A DNA stretch of 33,292 nt from an uncultured Caryophanales bacterium (GCA_945228905.1 CALYOH010000005.1:1-33292), one strand, 5' to 3'; shown: positions 24,954 through 33,244, counted from the first letter of the stretch. The notes: generated from the letters alone by a model not told the origin. Numbers and translations: made by a program.

Positions 24954-25655
24954 ATGTTAAGAATAAGTTCTTTTAATATACAAAATAATTATAGAAAATA
25001 TAATATTAATAAAACAAAAGATATTTTAAATTACTTAGTTACTAATAATATAAATATTCTTGGACTACAAGAAGTATTTTACTTATGTGATAAAGATATT
25101 TGTAAAAAAATAGATACAAAATATAATTATTTTGGTAAATATAGATTCTATTCTAGATTATTATTAAGACATATTAATGAAATGACACCAATAATTACTA
25201 ATAAAAAAGTAATAAATAAAAGAATTTATAGATTACCACATTTCCCATCACTATTAAAAAGAGTATTAACAAAAATGGTAATAGAATATGATGGTAAATT
25301 AATAAGTATATATAATACCCATCTAGAAGTAAGAAATATGAAAATAAAAGAAAGACAATTAAATAAAATATATAATTTAATAAAAGAAGATAATAATCTA
25401 ATAATATTAATGGGCGATTTTAATTTAAAAAATAATAAAGAATTATTTAATAAATTTGAAGCTTTATTAAAAGAAAAAGGAATGTATAGAGTAGAATTTA
25501 ATCATAAAACATTAAAGATATCTAAATATAAAAGAGAAATAGATCATATTTTCTTATCTAATGAATTTGAATTATTAGATAAGAAAGTAGTAGAAGATTT
25601 ATCTATAAGTGATCATTATCCAATAATGGTAGATGTAAAGATAAAAAATGCTTGA
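24954..25655 (+). CDS. Endonuclease/exonuclease/phosphatase family protein
   Basis: Metal-dependent phosphodiesterase of the EEP (DNase I-like) superfamily, 233 aa, with no signal peptide. Catalytic motifs are in the standard order: SFNIQNN (Asn 8), LGLQEVF (Glu, metal ligand), IYNTHLEVR (His), LMGDFNLK (Asp and Asn), and the C-terminal DHIF and SDHYPIMV (final Asp-His pair). Length is close to the minimal EEP domain, with nothing added. It could act on DNA, phospholipid or nucleotide; the sequence does not say which. SD AAGAAGG lies before ATG 24954. Its TGA stop shows TGA is not a sense codon here. Confidence 0.85.
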   Translation: MLRISSFNIQNNYRKYNINKTKDILNYLVTNNINILGLQEVFYLCDKDICKKIDTKYNYFGKYRFYSRLLLRHINEMTPIITNKKVINKRIYRLPHFPSLLKRVLTKMVIEYDGKLISIYNTHLEVRNMKIKERQLNKIYNLIKEDNNLIILMGDFNLKNNKELFNKFEALLKEKGMYRVEFNHKTLKISKYKREIDHIFLSNEFELLDKKVVEDLSISDHYPIMVDVKIKNA

Positions 25656-25679
25656 AATCTATAGACAATATGATATAAT
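25652..25679 (+). promoter_or_regulatory. Promoter of the Rossmann-like gene
   Basis: TTGAAA (25652-25657, over the upstream stop codon) and extended TGATATAAT (-10 at 25674-25679), spacer 16. Confidence 0.7.
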
Positions 25680-25706
25680 AAAAAATAATTTTGGGGGAAT
25701 AATACC

Positions 25707-26420
25707 ATGGCATCAGACAACAACCAGATACATAATTGTATGAAAATAAACAAATATTTAAAAAAACATCCAGGTATATATGATGACTATCAAGAAAGAT
25801 ATATTAGAGAGTTAGCATCAGCTGGACCAACAGATAGAAATATAGAAAATGATTTAGTAAGAGAAATATTAGATGAGCTAGACATGATACCTGATGATAA
25901 GAATCTATATCTTGATTTCTTAAGAGTAATAGAACAAGTACATCCTGATTTAAAAGATAAATATATAGTAGAAATAGGATCAGGAATACTTCCAAGATTG
26001 GGAGAAAGAATAGAAAAGAAACTAGATAAAGGTAGAATAGTTCTATTTGATCCATTAATTTCTAAATATAAAAAGGGTACAGATAAGCTAATAATAAAAA
26101 GACAGCAAGCAAAAGTAGATGATAGAACTATTAACTGGGATGATGTAGATTTACTAGTAGCACTAAAACCTTGTGCAGGAGCAGATTCTTTAATTGAATT
26201 GGCGGCAACATATGGAATAGACTTTGTTCTTGGATTATGTGAAGGAGGACCACACGGAGATGTATATGACTTCTATGAATCAGATGATGAATGGATTAGT
26301 TCTATAATCCACTATGCAAAAAGAGAAGTAGAAGATAAAGGCTTAGGACAATTAGTAAAGACTAAATTAGATAAACCTTACTATGATTATCCAATAATTT
26401 ATAATAGAAGAAAGAAATAG
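25707..26420 (+). CDS. Rossmann-like protein of unknown function
   Basis: Unrecognised 237-aa protein. Residues 1-85 are helical. Then KYIVEIGSGILPRLGERI (about 87-104) has the glycine loop of a nucleotide- or SAM-binding Rossmann fold, followed by GRIVLFDPLI as strand 2 with an acidic end. DDVDLLVALKPCAGADSLIELA and FVLGLCEGGPHGD follow. The shape (G-x-G-x-x-P, then a DLL...KPC segment) loosely recalls the UPF0146/methyltransferase-like fold of archaea, but the usual methyltransferase catalytic motif is missing. SD GGGGGA precedes ATG 25707. It is alone between a promoter and a terminator. Confidence 0.7.
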   Translation: MASDNNQIHNCMKINKYLKKHPGIYDDYQERYIRELASAGPTDRNIENDLVREILDELDMIPDDKNLYLDFLRVIEQVHPDLKDKYIVEIGSGILPRLGERIEKKLDKGRIVLFDPLISKYKKGTDKLIIKRQQAKVDDRTINWDDVDLLVALKPCAGADSLIELAATYGIDFVLGLCEGGPHGDVYDFYESDDEWISSIIHYAKREVEDKGLGQLVKTKLDKPYYDYPIIYNRRKK

Positions 26421-26447
26421 AAAATAGTTGTATTATTTTCTATTTTT
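26415..26447 (+). terminator. Terminator after Rossmann-like gene
   Basis: AAATAGAAAATA (26415-26426) pairs with TATTTTCTATTT (26434-26445) around GTTGTAT, with a T tail. Confidence 0.75.
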
Positions 26448-26450
26448 ATA

Positions 26451-26459
26451 TGCTATAAT
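26451..26459 (+). promoter_or_regulatory. Extended -10 promoter for HPt-REC gene
   Basis: TGCTATAAT (TG-N-TATAAT) lies 29 bases before ATG. The -35 is not convincing, as is usual for extended -10 promoters. Confidence 0.55.
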
Positions 26460-26488
26460 TCTATTAGAGTAAAAATAGAGGTGTTTAT

Positions 26489-27286
26489 ATGAAAAGTATA
26501 GAGTTTTTGGAAAAAAATGAAGTAGATATAAAGAAAAGCTTAGAATTATTTGGAAACATTGAAACATATAATGACACAATAGGAGAATTCCTTGTAGGTA
26601 TTCACTCTAAAATAAAAGACTTAATTACATTTATGCAAAATAAAGATATGCCTAATTACGCAATTTATGTTCATTCTATGAAAAGTGATGCTAAATACTT
26701 TGGATTCACTAAATTAGCAAATATGGCTTATGAACATGAATTAAAAAGTAAAGCAGGAGATCTATACTATGTAACAGAACATATAAATGATTTAATTAAT
26801 GAAACTAATTCAGCTATAGTATTAATTCAACAATATATGAATGGTAATGAAGAAGAACCTATAATACCAGTAATATTAGAAAATGAAAATGAATATAATT
26901 CAGAAACAATACTAGTAGTAGATGATTCTAATATAGTAAGAAACTTTGTAAAAAGAATATTTAGTGAAAAATATAATGTAGGTGCTGCTAAAAACGGAGA
27001 AGAAGCAATTAGTATTATTGATGCAAATAAAGATAATGATAATATTATCGCAATCCTTCTAGATTTAAATATGCCAGTTAAAGATGGTTTTGCAGTACTA
27101 GAATACATGAGAGAAAATCAATTGTTACAAAAGATGCCAGTATCTATAATATCAGGAGACTCATCTAAAGAAACAATAGATAGAGCATTTACATATGATA
27201 TAGTTGATATGTTAGGTAAACCATTTAATGATCAGAATGTTAAGATGATAATAGAAAAAACATTAATGGTAAGAGATAAAGATTAA
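26489..27286 (+). CDS. HPt-receiver (REC) two-domain phosphorelay protein
   Basis: Two-component signalling protein of 265 aa with reversed domain order. Residues 1-115 form an HPt four-helix domain, with the phosphorylated His in YVHSMKSDAKYFGF (H62). After a short Glu-rich linker, residues 139-262 form a receiver domain: acidic pair VVDDS (D145, D146), phospho-acceptor D192 in LLDLNMPVKDG, Ser 222 in ISGDS and Lys 244 in GKPF. There is no output domain, so it probably passes phosphate between a kinase and another regulator. No kinase is in the window. SD GAGGTG precedes ATG 26489. It is a single-gene unit ended by a bidirectional terminator. Confidence 0.85.
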   Translation: MKSIEFLEKNEVDIKKSLELFGNIETYNDTIGEFLVGIHSKIKDLITFMQNKDMPNYAIYVHSMKSDAKYFGFTKLANMAYEHELKSKAGDLYYVTEHINDLINETNSAIVLIQQYMNGNEEEPIIPVILENENEYNSETILVVDDSNIVRNFVKRIFSEKYNVGAAKNGEEAISIIDANKDNDNIIAILLDLNMPVKDGFAVLEYMRENQLLQKMPVSIISGDSSKETIDRAFTYDIVDMLGKPFNDQNVKMIIEKTLMVRDKD

Positions 27287-27311
27287 AAAAAGAGAAGTAA
27301 TTCTCTTTTTA
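27287..27311. terminator. Bidirectional terminator between converging genes
   Basis: AAAAAGAGAA (27287-27296) pairs with TTCTCTTTTT (27301-27310) around GTAA. It has A and T runs on both sides and serves the HPt-REC gene and the minus-strand gene. Confidence 0.85.
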
Positions 27312-27632
27312 TTTTTTTCTAAATTTTAATTGTTCTCCTACCTTTAAATATTTAACTGTATTTAATGGTAAATAATAGATATTTTTAGATTTAAATTTAA
27401 ATATTTTCTTTTCACTTTTAACATCTTCATATAAGTATAAAACTTTATCATCTTTATCAGTAAAACAAATATCTACTCTTTGACAAAAGAATGTAGTATT
27501 AGCTCTTTTCTTTTTAGGTAACTTAATACCAAAATCAATCTTATCTAAATAAAACTTTAAAGTTTTAAATCTATCTTTAAACTTAATATATTCTTTAATT
27601 AGTATTTTTTTATTATTAATAATTAGATACAT
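27309..27632 (-). CDS. DUF192-like small protein
   Basis: Small basic protein of 107 aa that looks like a DUF192 (COG1430) member. After a helical IKFKDRFKTLKFYL region comes the beta core NTTFFCQRVDICFTDKDDKV, where DUF192 has a similar strand, Cys/His and VDVVFLD block. The C-terminal part YYLPLNTVKYLKVGEQLKF matches the usual end (leucine-rich helix, glycine, strand). Function is unknown. ATG 27632 is preceded on the minus strand by AGGTGATAGT, the standard SD of this genome. It runs divergently from yebC, with 85 bases between the starts. Confidence 0.6.
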   Translation of the reverse strand: MYLIINNKKILIKEYIKFKDRFKTLKFYLDKIDFGIKLPKKKRANTTFFCQRVDICFTDKDDKVLYLYEDVKSEKKIFKFKSKNIYYLPLNTVKYLKVGEQLKFRKK

Positions 27633-27717
27633 ACTATCACCTACATATATATTAACAAAAAATATTTAAAAAAACAAAGAATTATGATATCATATTACTG
27701 GAAGTGGAGGTATAAAT

Positions 27718-28440
27718 ATGAGTGGACATTCAAAGTGGGCTACAATTCATAGAAAAAAAGGTTTAATAGACGCAGCTCGTGGAAAAGTATTCCAAAAGTT
27801 AGCTAAAGAGATAATGGTAGCTGCAAAAGGAGGAAGTCCCGATCCGAGTCAAAATGCTGCATTACGTTTAGCTGTAGATAAAGCTAAAGCTCAAAATATG
27901 CCTAAAGATAATATACAAAAAGCTATAGAAAAAGCAACAGGGGCAGGAAATGAAGCAAACTTCGAATCAGTAAGATATGAAGGTTATGGTCATGGTGGAG
28001 TAGCATTTATGGTAGACTGTTTAACAGATAATCGTAATAGAACTTCTTCACAAGTAAGAAGTACTTTTACTAAAGCAGGAGGAAATCTTGGTACTGATGG
28101 ATCAGTAAGTTATATGTTTGAAAGAAGAGGATCTATCGTTATTCCAGGAGAATATGATGAAGATACAATGATGATGGTATCTTTAGATGCTGGAGCATTA
28201 GACTTTGAAAAAGTAGATGATAACTATTTAATTACTACTGATCAAAATACATTTACTGCAGTAAAAGATGCTCTAGAAGCTGCTGATGTAAAAGAATTCT
28301 TAGAATGTGAATTAACATATATTCCTAATATGGAAGTAGAACTTGATGAAGAAGGTCAAGAAAAAGTTATGAAATTAGTAGAAAACTTAGAAGACTTAGA
28401 TGATGTTCAAGATGTATATTATAATTTAAAAGAAGATTAA
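27718..28440 (+). CDS. yebC: YebC/PmpR family translation factor
   Basis: YebC/PmpR (TACO1) family protein, 240 aa. The N-terminus MSGHSKWATIHRKKG and the later RYEGYGHGGVAFMVDCLTDN are diagnostic. Long annotated as a DNA-binding regulator, the family has more recently been linked to ribosome function and relief of stalling at proline-rich sequences. Strong SD GTGGAGG precedes ATG 27718. Codon use is biased toward expressed-gene codons. The gene stands alone: divergent DUF192-like gene upstream, IS remnant 3 bases downstream of its stop. Confidence 0.96.
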   Translation: MSGHSKWATIHRKKGLIDAARGKVFQKLAKEIMVAAKGGSPDPSQNAALRLAVDKAKAQNMPKDNIQKAIEKATGAGNEANFESVRYEGYGHGGVAFMVDCLTDNRNRTSSQVRSTFTKAGGNLGTDGSVSYMFERRGSIVIPGEYDEDTMMMVSLDAGALDFEKVDDNYLITTDQNTFTAVKDALEAADVKEFLECELTYIPNMEVELDEEGQEKVMKLVENLEDLDDVQDVYYNLKED

Positions 28441-28443
28441 TTA

Positions 28444-28921
28444 TGAAGTGAACCCTTAGTTGAACACTTTATTAAAAAGAAGAATTAATATAAAATAACA
28501 CCTCATTAAAGTGAGGTGTTATTTTTATGGGAAAATATTATGTTACAATATTTAAACATAAGATATTTAAATAATGTTATACGTACATTAAATGAAACAA
28601 TTACAAAAAGAAAAGATGTATCAGGAGTAATCATTAATTCAGATCAAGGATTCCAGTATACATATTATGAATAGAAATCCATTTGCAAAGCTAATAATAT
28701 CAAATTTCAATGTCTAGAAAAAGTACTCCAATTGATGATTCACCAATGGAATATAAAAGAAAGTAACTTTGTATAATAAAAAATATCTTCAATACAAGAA
28801 TAACAAGTACTTGTTGAAGATTGGATTCTATTTACAATACTTCTAGATTAAAATCAAAAAAGATTTAGATATTATTCTAAACCTTCTTTTTATTATTGTG
28901 AACTATTTGGGGTTCACTTCA
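28444..28921 (+). mobile_element. Decayed IS3-family (IS150-like) element, 478 bp
   Basis: Terminal inverted repeats TGAAGTGAACCC (28444-28455) and GGGTTCACTTCA (28910-28921) frame a broken transposase. 28576-28674 reads VIRTLNETITK...INSDQGFQYTYYE then stop, matching the HSDQG-QYT signature of IS3-family DDE transposases. 28710-28766 reads MSRKSTPIDDSPMEYKRK then stop, matching the MSRKGTPxDDSPxE segment. Pieces of the ending (SIQE, VEDWI, SRLKSKK, KPSFYYCELFGVHF) lie in different frames to 28921. The front of the transposase (orfA and most of orfB) is deleted, and stops and frameshifts make it dead. No other gene is seen in 28441-28982. Confidence 0.8.
28492..28526 (+). terminator. Very strong hairpin, likely terminator
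   Basis: AAAATAACACCTCA (28492-28505) pairs perfectly over 14 bp with TGAGGTGTTATTTT (28512-28525) around TTAAAG, followed by T. It probably ends yebC transcription from inside the IS left end. Confidence 0.75.
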
Positions 28922-28953
28922 ATTAATATCTTCTTTTTTTTAATTTTTTATAT

Positions 28954-28959
28954 TATAAT
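28954..28959 (+). promoter_or_regulatory. -10 box before exported protein gene
   Basis: TATAAT lies 23 bases before ATG 28983, after a T-rich stretch; -35 poor. Confidence 0.4.
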
Positions 28960-28982
28960 GTATTTAGAATAGGAGAGGTAAT

Positions 28983-29903
28983 ATGAAAAAGATATTTATA
29001 ATTGTTTTATTATTTATATGTATATTTTCATATAATGTAGTATTTGCTGAAGATACAATTAAAATAAGTAGTATTGATATAGAAGATATTTCAGATAATA
29101 CGCTAATTAATAAAGAACCACAAGTAAATGGATTATCATTTTCATCAGATGCAACTTTCTTTGAAGTAAATGACTTTATCAAATACAAAATAACAGTAAA
29201 TAACCCAACTCCAGAAGATTATATATTAAGTAATGATACAAAGTTTTCAGATAATAACTATATAAAATATAAATATGAAGTAGATGGAGATAGTATTATT
29301 AAAGCTAATTCTACTAAAACAATGTTTATTACAGTATCATATAATAAAGAAATAGAAGAATCTAATTATGAATATAAAAATAATATGGCTTTAAATCTAA
29401 CTAATTTAAATAATAATCCTAAGACAGGATCATCAAATAAAGTATTAACTATTGTAAGTATACTAATGATTGTATTTGGAATGTATATGGTAATGAAATA
29501 TGGAAAAAAAGAAAATCTAATAGTATTAATTATCTGTTTATCTATATTACCTTTAGGAGTATTTGCAATAGAAACATTAAAAATAAATATAGAATCAAAT
29601 ATAGTAATAGAAAAAGAAGCTCCTACATTTAAAATATGTGCACATAATATAAATCCTGAATCATGTACTACTTATAGATATAAAGAAGGTATGATTTGGA
29701 ATAAATGGTTAACAAGTAAATATAACTATAATCAACTTACATTTGAAAATGATGGTAGCATTTGTAATTATGGTTCAAGATACTTAATGCACTATGTAGA
29801 AAATGATGATTCATTTATAGAGCAATCAGTTAAATATACAGATTTGGTAGAATCAAAAACATACTATACTGGAATTGGAGTTTACTGTCCAGAGAGCAAT
29901 TAA
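28983..29903 (+). CDS. Exported protein with internal NPKTG-TM segment
   Basis: Unrecognised 306-aa protein. Residues 1-22 are a signal peptide (MKKIFIIVLLFICIFSYNVVFA, probable cut after VFA). Residues 23-145 look beta-rich, with the ITVNNPTPEDY turn of Ig/DUF11-like surface domains. NPKTGSSN (about 149-156) is followed by a hydrophobic helix (LTIVSILMIVFGMYMVM) and the basic stretch KYGKKE, which together look like a sortase signal but sit mid-protein. A second hydrophobic segment (IVLIICLSILPLGVFA) comes next, then a C-terminal domain of about 110 aa with four cysteines (ICAHN, ESCTT, SICNY, VYCPES). SD GGAGAGGTAAT precedes ATG 28983. The shape could be a fusion of two short surface proteins. 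Confidence 0.7.
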   Translation: MKKIFIIVLLFICIFSYNVVFAEDTIKISSIDIEDISDNTLINKEPQVNGLSFSSDATFFEVNDFIKYKITVNNPTPEDYILSNDTKFSDNNYIKYKYEVDGDSIIKANSTKTMFITVSYNKEIEESNYEYKNNMALNLTNLNNNPKTGSSNKVLTIVSILMIVFGMYMVMKYGKKENLIVLIICLSILPLGVFAIETLKINIESNIVIEKEAPTFKICAHNINPESCTTYRYKEGMIWNKWLTSKYNYNQLTFENDGSICNYGSRYLMHYVENDDSFIEQSVKYTDLVESKTYYTGIGVYCPESN

Positions 29904-29916
29904 TTGCTCTTTTTAT
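29893..29916 (+). terminator. Terminator after exported protein gene
   Basis: AGAGCAA (29893-29899) pairs with TTGCTCT (29904-29910) around TTAA, then T run; overlaps the stop codon. Confidence 0.85.
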
Positions 29917-29957
29917 TTTGTAAGAATTAAGTTATAATAATAACTCGTAGTGATAGT

Positions 29958-30471
29958 ATGAACGTAATTAACTTAAGAATGTATCAAGTAAGAAAATTAT
30001 AACCACTTGAGTTAGGATTAGATATATTAAATAGTGAATCATATATGTTAATTTTAAATGAATATAATTTTATTATTGATAAAGATGATAATATTAGAGT
30101 AGTGGATTTAGACAGTTCATATACATCAGGAACTAATCTATCAGATATGGCATATTATATATTAAGAAATGAGTATTTAGATCATGTACCAAAAAAATAT
30201 AAGAAAACAGATTCAGGTATAATAATTCCGTCTGATAATACAGATTTATATTGCTACAACATGATAATTTTAAATACTCTAGCAAGACATCCTATTTATA
30301 AGCAAACGTAGGAGAATATTATGAATATTTAGATTATTTAAAAAATTAGGAATACCTAAAGAAATAATTTATATGTTCTTTCATATATATACAGAAAAAG
30401 ATAACATGAACCCACATGAATTAATAGAAATAATCCCATTACATTTAGAATATGATTTAAGTTACAAGTAA
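29958..30471 (+). pseudogene. Broken kinase/phosphotransferase-like gene
   Basis: Remnant of a kinase-like or phosphotransferase-like gene. Frame 1 starts at ATG 29958 (SD AGTGAT), meets TAA at 30000, and continues in the same frame through the most recognisable part: an Asn-containing catalytic-loop-like NEYNFIIDKDDN then IRVVDLDSSYTSGTNLSDMAYY, where DLD resembles the metal-binding Asp of such enzymes. A TAG at 30309 ends this piece. The continuation (EYYEYLDYLKK, then LGIPKEI...KDNMNPHELIEII...LEYDLSYK, stop at 30471) lies in two further frames, so there are at least two frameshifts and one nonsense change. The real N-lobe is absent. Family assignment is by pattern only. Confidence 0.6.
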
Positions 30472-30504
30472 TTTTTAAAAATGAAACAAATGTTTTAATT
30501 TAGT

Positions 30505-30533
30505 TTGATTAATAAAAAAAATTAGTTTATAAT
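30505..30533 (+). promoter_or_regulatory. Promoter of ruvA-ruvB
   Basis: TTGATT (30505-30510) and TATAAT (30528-30533), spacer 17, followed by GGAGATGATTATAATG with ATG 30553. Confidence 0.7.
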
Positions 30534-30552
30534 AATTATGGAGATGATTATA

Positions 30553-31116
30553 ATGTACGATTACATTAAAGGAATTATTACAGATTTAAAAAATAATGCT
30601 ATTGTAGTAGATAATAATGGTATAGGTTATTTAATATATGTATCAAATCCATATTCATTTGAAATAGGTAATGAATATAAAATATTTGTATATCAACAAA
30701 TACAAGAAGATGGACATTACTTATATGGATTTAAAACTATAGAAGAAAAGAATTTATTCTTAAAATTAATTAGTGTTAAAGGTTTAGGATGTAAGATGGC
30801 TCTTCCAATTCTAGCAGTTGGTTCAATTGATGGAATAATGGATGCAATAGAAAGAGAAAATGTTTTATATCTTAAGAAATTTCCTAAAATAGGAGATAAA
30901 TTAGCAAAACAAATTATATTGGATTTAAAAGGAAAACTAGAATTTATTGGTGTAGGTACATCAGAAGATGAATTACAAACTTCTGAAGAACTTAAAGAAG
31001 TACTAGTAGGTTTAGGATATAAAGAAAAAGAATTAAAGCCAGTACTTGCTAGAGTAGATACATCTCTACCAATAGAAGATCAAGTAAAAGATGCATTAAA
31101 ACTATTATTAAGATAA
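30553..31116 (+). CDS. ruvA: Holliday junction branch migration protein RuvA
   Basis: RuvA tetramerises on Holliday junctions and loads the RuvB motor, 187 aa. An N-terminal OB domain (YDYIKGIITDLKNNAIVVDNN, GIGYLIYV), YQQIQEDGHYLYGF, the helix-hairpin-helix FLKLISVKGLGCKMAL and GDKLAKQIILDLKGKL, and the C-terminal RuvB-binding helix region (LVGLGYKEKELKPVL) are all present. ATG 30553 is the start, since GGAGATG (30540-30546) is its SD; the upstream ATG at 30538 overlaps that SD. It lies 18 bases before ruvB in the same operon. Confidence 0.95.
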   Translation: MYDYIKGIITDLKNNAIVVDNNGIGYLIYVSNPYSFEIGNEYKIFVYQQIQEDGHYLYGFKTIEEKNLFLKLISVKGLGCKMALPILAVGSIDGIMDAIERENVLYLKKFPKIGDKLAKQIILDLKGKLEFIGVGTSEDELQTSEELKEVLVGLGYKEKELKPVLARVDTSLPIEDQVKDALKLLLR

Positions 31117-31134
31117 TTATAGGGGAGGTATTTC

Positions 31135-32136
31135 ATGGAGAAAGATGAAAGTGTTATAAAAAATTATAATTTATTTGATGATAAAACATTAGATAATACT
31201 ATAAGACCAGAATCAATTGATGAATATATTGGTCAAACTGATGTAAAAGAAAATATAAAAGTATTCGTAGAAGCAGCTAAAATGAGAAAAGAATCTCTAG
31301 ATCATGTATTACTATATGGGCCTCCAGGTTTAGGAAAAACAACACTTGCTTTTATAATTGCTCATGAGTTAGGAACTAATATAAAAACAGCATCAGGTCC
31401 AAGTATAGAAAAGACAGGAGACTTAGCAGCAATTCTTTCATCACTTGAACCAGGAGATGTATTATTTATTGATGAAATTCATCGTATGCCAAGATATATT
31501 GAAGAAATACTATATCCAGCAATGGAAGATTTCTCTCTTGATATAATAGTTGGTAGTGAAGGAAATAGCAGAAATATAAAAATAGATCTACCTCCATTTA
31601 CATTGGTAGGAGCAACTACAAGAGCAGGAGATATTTCAGCGCCACTTAGAGATAGATTTGGAATAGTAAATAAACTACAATTCTATACAGTAGATGAATT
31701 AACAGATATAGTAAGAAGAACATCACGTGTATTAGATATGCCTATTGATGATGAAGCAGCAGTAGAACTTGCGATGAGAAGTAGAGGTACTCCAAGAATA
31801 GCAAATAGGTTATTTAAAAGAGTAAGAGATTTTGCTATGGTAAAGAAAAAAGACACAATAGACTTACAAACTACTAAAGAAGCCCTAAAAAGATTACAAG
31901 TAGATGAAATGGGATTAGATAATACAGATAGAGAATTATTACTTGCAATCATAAATAAATTTAATGGTGGACCAGTAGGAATAGAAGCACTAAGTAGTTC
32001 TATAGGTGAAGAAGTAACAACAATAGAAGACGTATATGAACCATACTTATTACAAGTTGGTCTATTAAAAAGAACTGCTAGAGGAAGAGTTGTTACCGAT
32101 AAAGCATATGAATTGTTAGGAATAGAAAAGAGATAG
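31135..32136 (+). CDS. ruvB: Holliday junction helicase RuvB
   Basis: AAA+ motor of the RuvAB branch-migration complex, 333 aa, full length. Walker [11 protein letters not shown], Walker B FIDEIHRM, sensor 1 [10 protein letters not shown], the arginine finger region APLRDRFGI and sensor 2 [10 protein letters not shown] are visible. The C-terminal winged-helix ([29 protein letters not shown]) binds DNA. SD GGGGAGG precedes ATG 31135. It follows ruvA and is ended by a hairpin before queA, which has its own promoter. Confidence 0.97.
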   Translation: MEKDESVIKNYNLFDDKTLDNTIRPESIDEYIGQTDVKENIKVFVEAAKMRKESLDHVLLYGPPGLGKTTLAFIIAHELGTNIKTASGPSIEKTGDLAAILSSLEPGDVLFIDEIHRMPRYIEEILYPAMEDFSLDIIVGSEGNSRNIKIDLPPFTLVGATTRAGDISAPLRDRFGIVNKLQFYTVDELTDIVRRTSRVLDMPIDDEAAVELAMRSRGTPRIANRLFKRVRDFAMVKKKDTIDLQTTKEALKRLQVDEMGLDNTDRELLLAIINKFNGGPVGIEALSSSIGEEVTTIEDVYEPYLLQVGLLKRTARGRVVTDKAYELLGIEKR

Positions 32137-32149
32137 TAATTTCTCTTTT
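32126..32149 (+). terminator. Terminator after ruvB
   Basis: AAAAGAGA (32126-32133) pairs with TCTCTTTT (32142-32149) around TAGTAATT, with a long T tail. Confidence 0.7.
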
Positions 32150-32165
32150 TTTTATATTAAAAATA

Positions 32166-32174
32166 TGCTATAAT
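32166..32174 (+). promoter_or_regulatory. Extended -10 promoter of queA
   Basis: TGCTATAAT, the same extended -10 as upstream of the HPt-REC gene, lies 25 bases before ATG 32200; the SD is GGAGGGG. Confidence 0.6.
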
Positions 32175-32199
32175 TAAGCGTAGTTATGGAGGGGAAACT

Positions 32200-33225
32200 A
32201 TGAAAGTAGAAGACTTTGATTATTACTTACCAGAAGAGTTAATTGCTCAAACTCCTTTAGAAAAAAGAGATGAATCAAGACTACTTGTACTTGATAAAGA
32301 AACTGGAGATATTGAACATAAGAAATTTTATAATATAGTAGATTATTTAGAAGAAGGAGATACATTAGTATTAAATGATTCTAAAGTTTTACCCGCAAGA
32401 TTAATAGGTATAAAAGAAGAAACAAATGCTGTTATAGAAATATTATTATTAAAAAATATTAAAGAAGATATCTGGGAATGTTTAGTAAAACCAGCTAGAA
32501 GAATAAAAGAAGGAACTATTATTTCCTTTGGAGATGGTAAACTAAAAGCTAAATGTTGTGGTGTCTTTGATGAAGGAATAAGACATATAGAATTGATATA
32601 TGATGGAATTCTATTAGAAATATTAGAAGAGTTAGGCACAATGCCACTACCTCCATATATACATGAAAAATTAGAAGATCAATCACGTTATCAAACTGTA
32701 TATGCTAAAGAAGTAGGAAGTGCAGCTGCTCCAACTGCAGGACTTCATTTTACAAAAGAATTATTAAAAGAAATAGAAACTAAAGGAGTAAATATCTGTT
32801 ATGTAACACTACATGTGGGTTTAGGTACTTTTAGACCGGTAAGTGTAGAAAAAGTAGAAGACCATGAAATGCATAGTGAATTTTATACTATGTCAAAAGA
32901 AGTTGCTGATACATTAAATAAAACAAAAAAGAATAATAAAAGAATAATTGCTGTAGGAACAACATCTACAAGAACATTAGAAACTATAATGAGTCTATAT
33001 AATGAATTTAAAGAATGTTCTGGGTGGACTAATATATTTATCTATCCTGGATATACATTTAAAGCAATAGATGCCTTAATTACTAATTTCCATTTACCAA
33101 AATCAACACTAGTAATGTTAGTATCAACACTAGCTGGTAGAGAAAATATACTTAACGCTTATAAAGTCGCAGTAAATGAAAAATATAGATTCTTCTCATT
33201 TGGAGATGCAATGTTTATAAAATAA
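32200..33225 (+). CDS. queA: tRNA preQ1(34) S-adenosylmethionine ribosyltransferase-isomerase
   Basis: QueA makes epoxyqueuosine in the wobble position of tRNA (queuosine pathway) by moving the ribosyl part of SAM to preQ1, 341 aa, normal length. Diagnostic stretches are [20 protein letters not shown], the [11 protein letters not shown] motif, the [12 protein letters not shown] segment, [10 protein letters not shown] and the C-terminal [17 protein letters not shown]. Strong SD GGAGGGG precedes ATG 32200. No tgt gene is seen in the remaining 67 bases; it often follows queA but here an IS end appears instead. Confidence 0.97.
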   Translation: MKVEDFDYYLPEELIAQTPLEKRDESRLLVLDKETGDIEHKKFYNIVDYLEEGDTLVLNDSKVLPARLIGIKEETNAVIEILLLKNIKEDIWECLVKPARRIKEGTIISFGDGKLKAKCCGVFDEGIRHIELIYDGILLEILEELGTMPLPPYIHEKLEDQSRYQTVYAKEVGSAAAPTAGLHFTKELLKEIETKGVNICYVTLHVGLGTFRPVSVEKVEDHEMHSEFYTMSKEVADTLNKTKKNNKRIIAVGTTSTRTLETIMSLYNEFKECSGWTNIFIYPGYTFKAIDALITNFHLPKSTLVMLVSTLAGRENILNAYKVAVNEKYRFFSFGDAMFIK

Positions 33226-33244
33226 AGATTATGTATATTTAAAA

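Noticed and set aside
27683-27700. ATGATATCAT palindrome upstream of yebC as an operator
   Set aside because: It is short, expected often in such AT-rich DNA, and overlaps a likely extended -10 (TGATATCAT); no second copy or cognate regulator is seen.
30045-30311. An intact 88-aa gene
   Set aside because: It has no SD at its first ATG, the homologous protein clearly continues upstream through a stop codon and downstream in other frames, so it is a pseudogene fragment.
31683-31952. Minus-strand frame within ruvB (and similar in queA, HPt-REC and the Rossmann-like gene)
   Set aside because: No ribosome site; it is antisense to conserved, well-identified genes.
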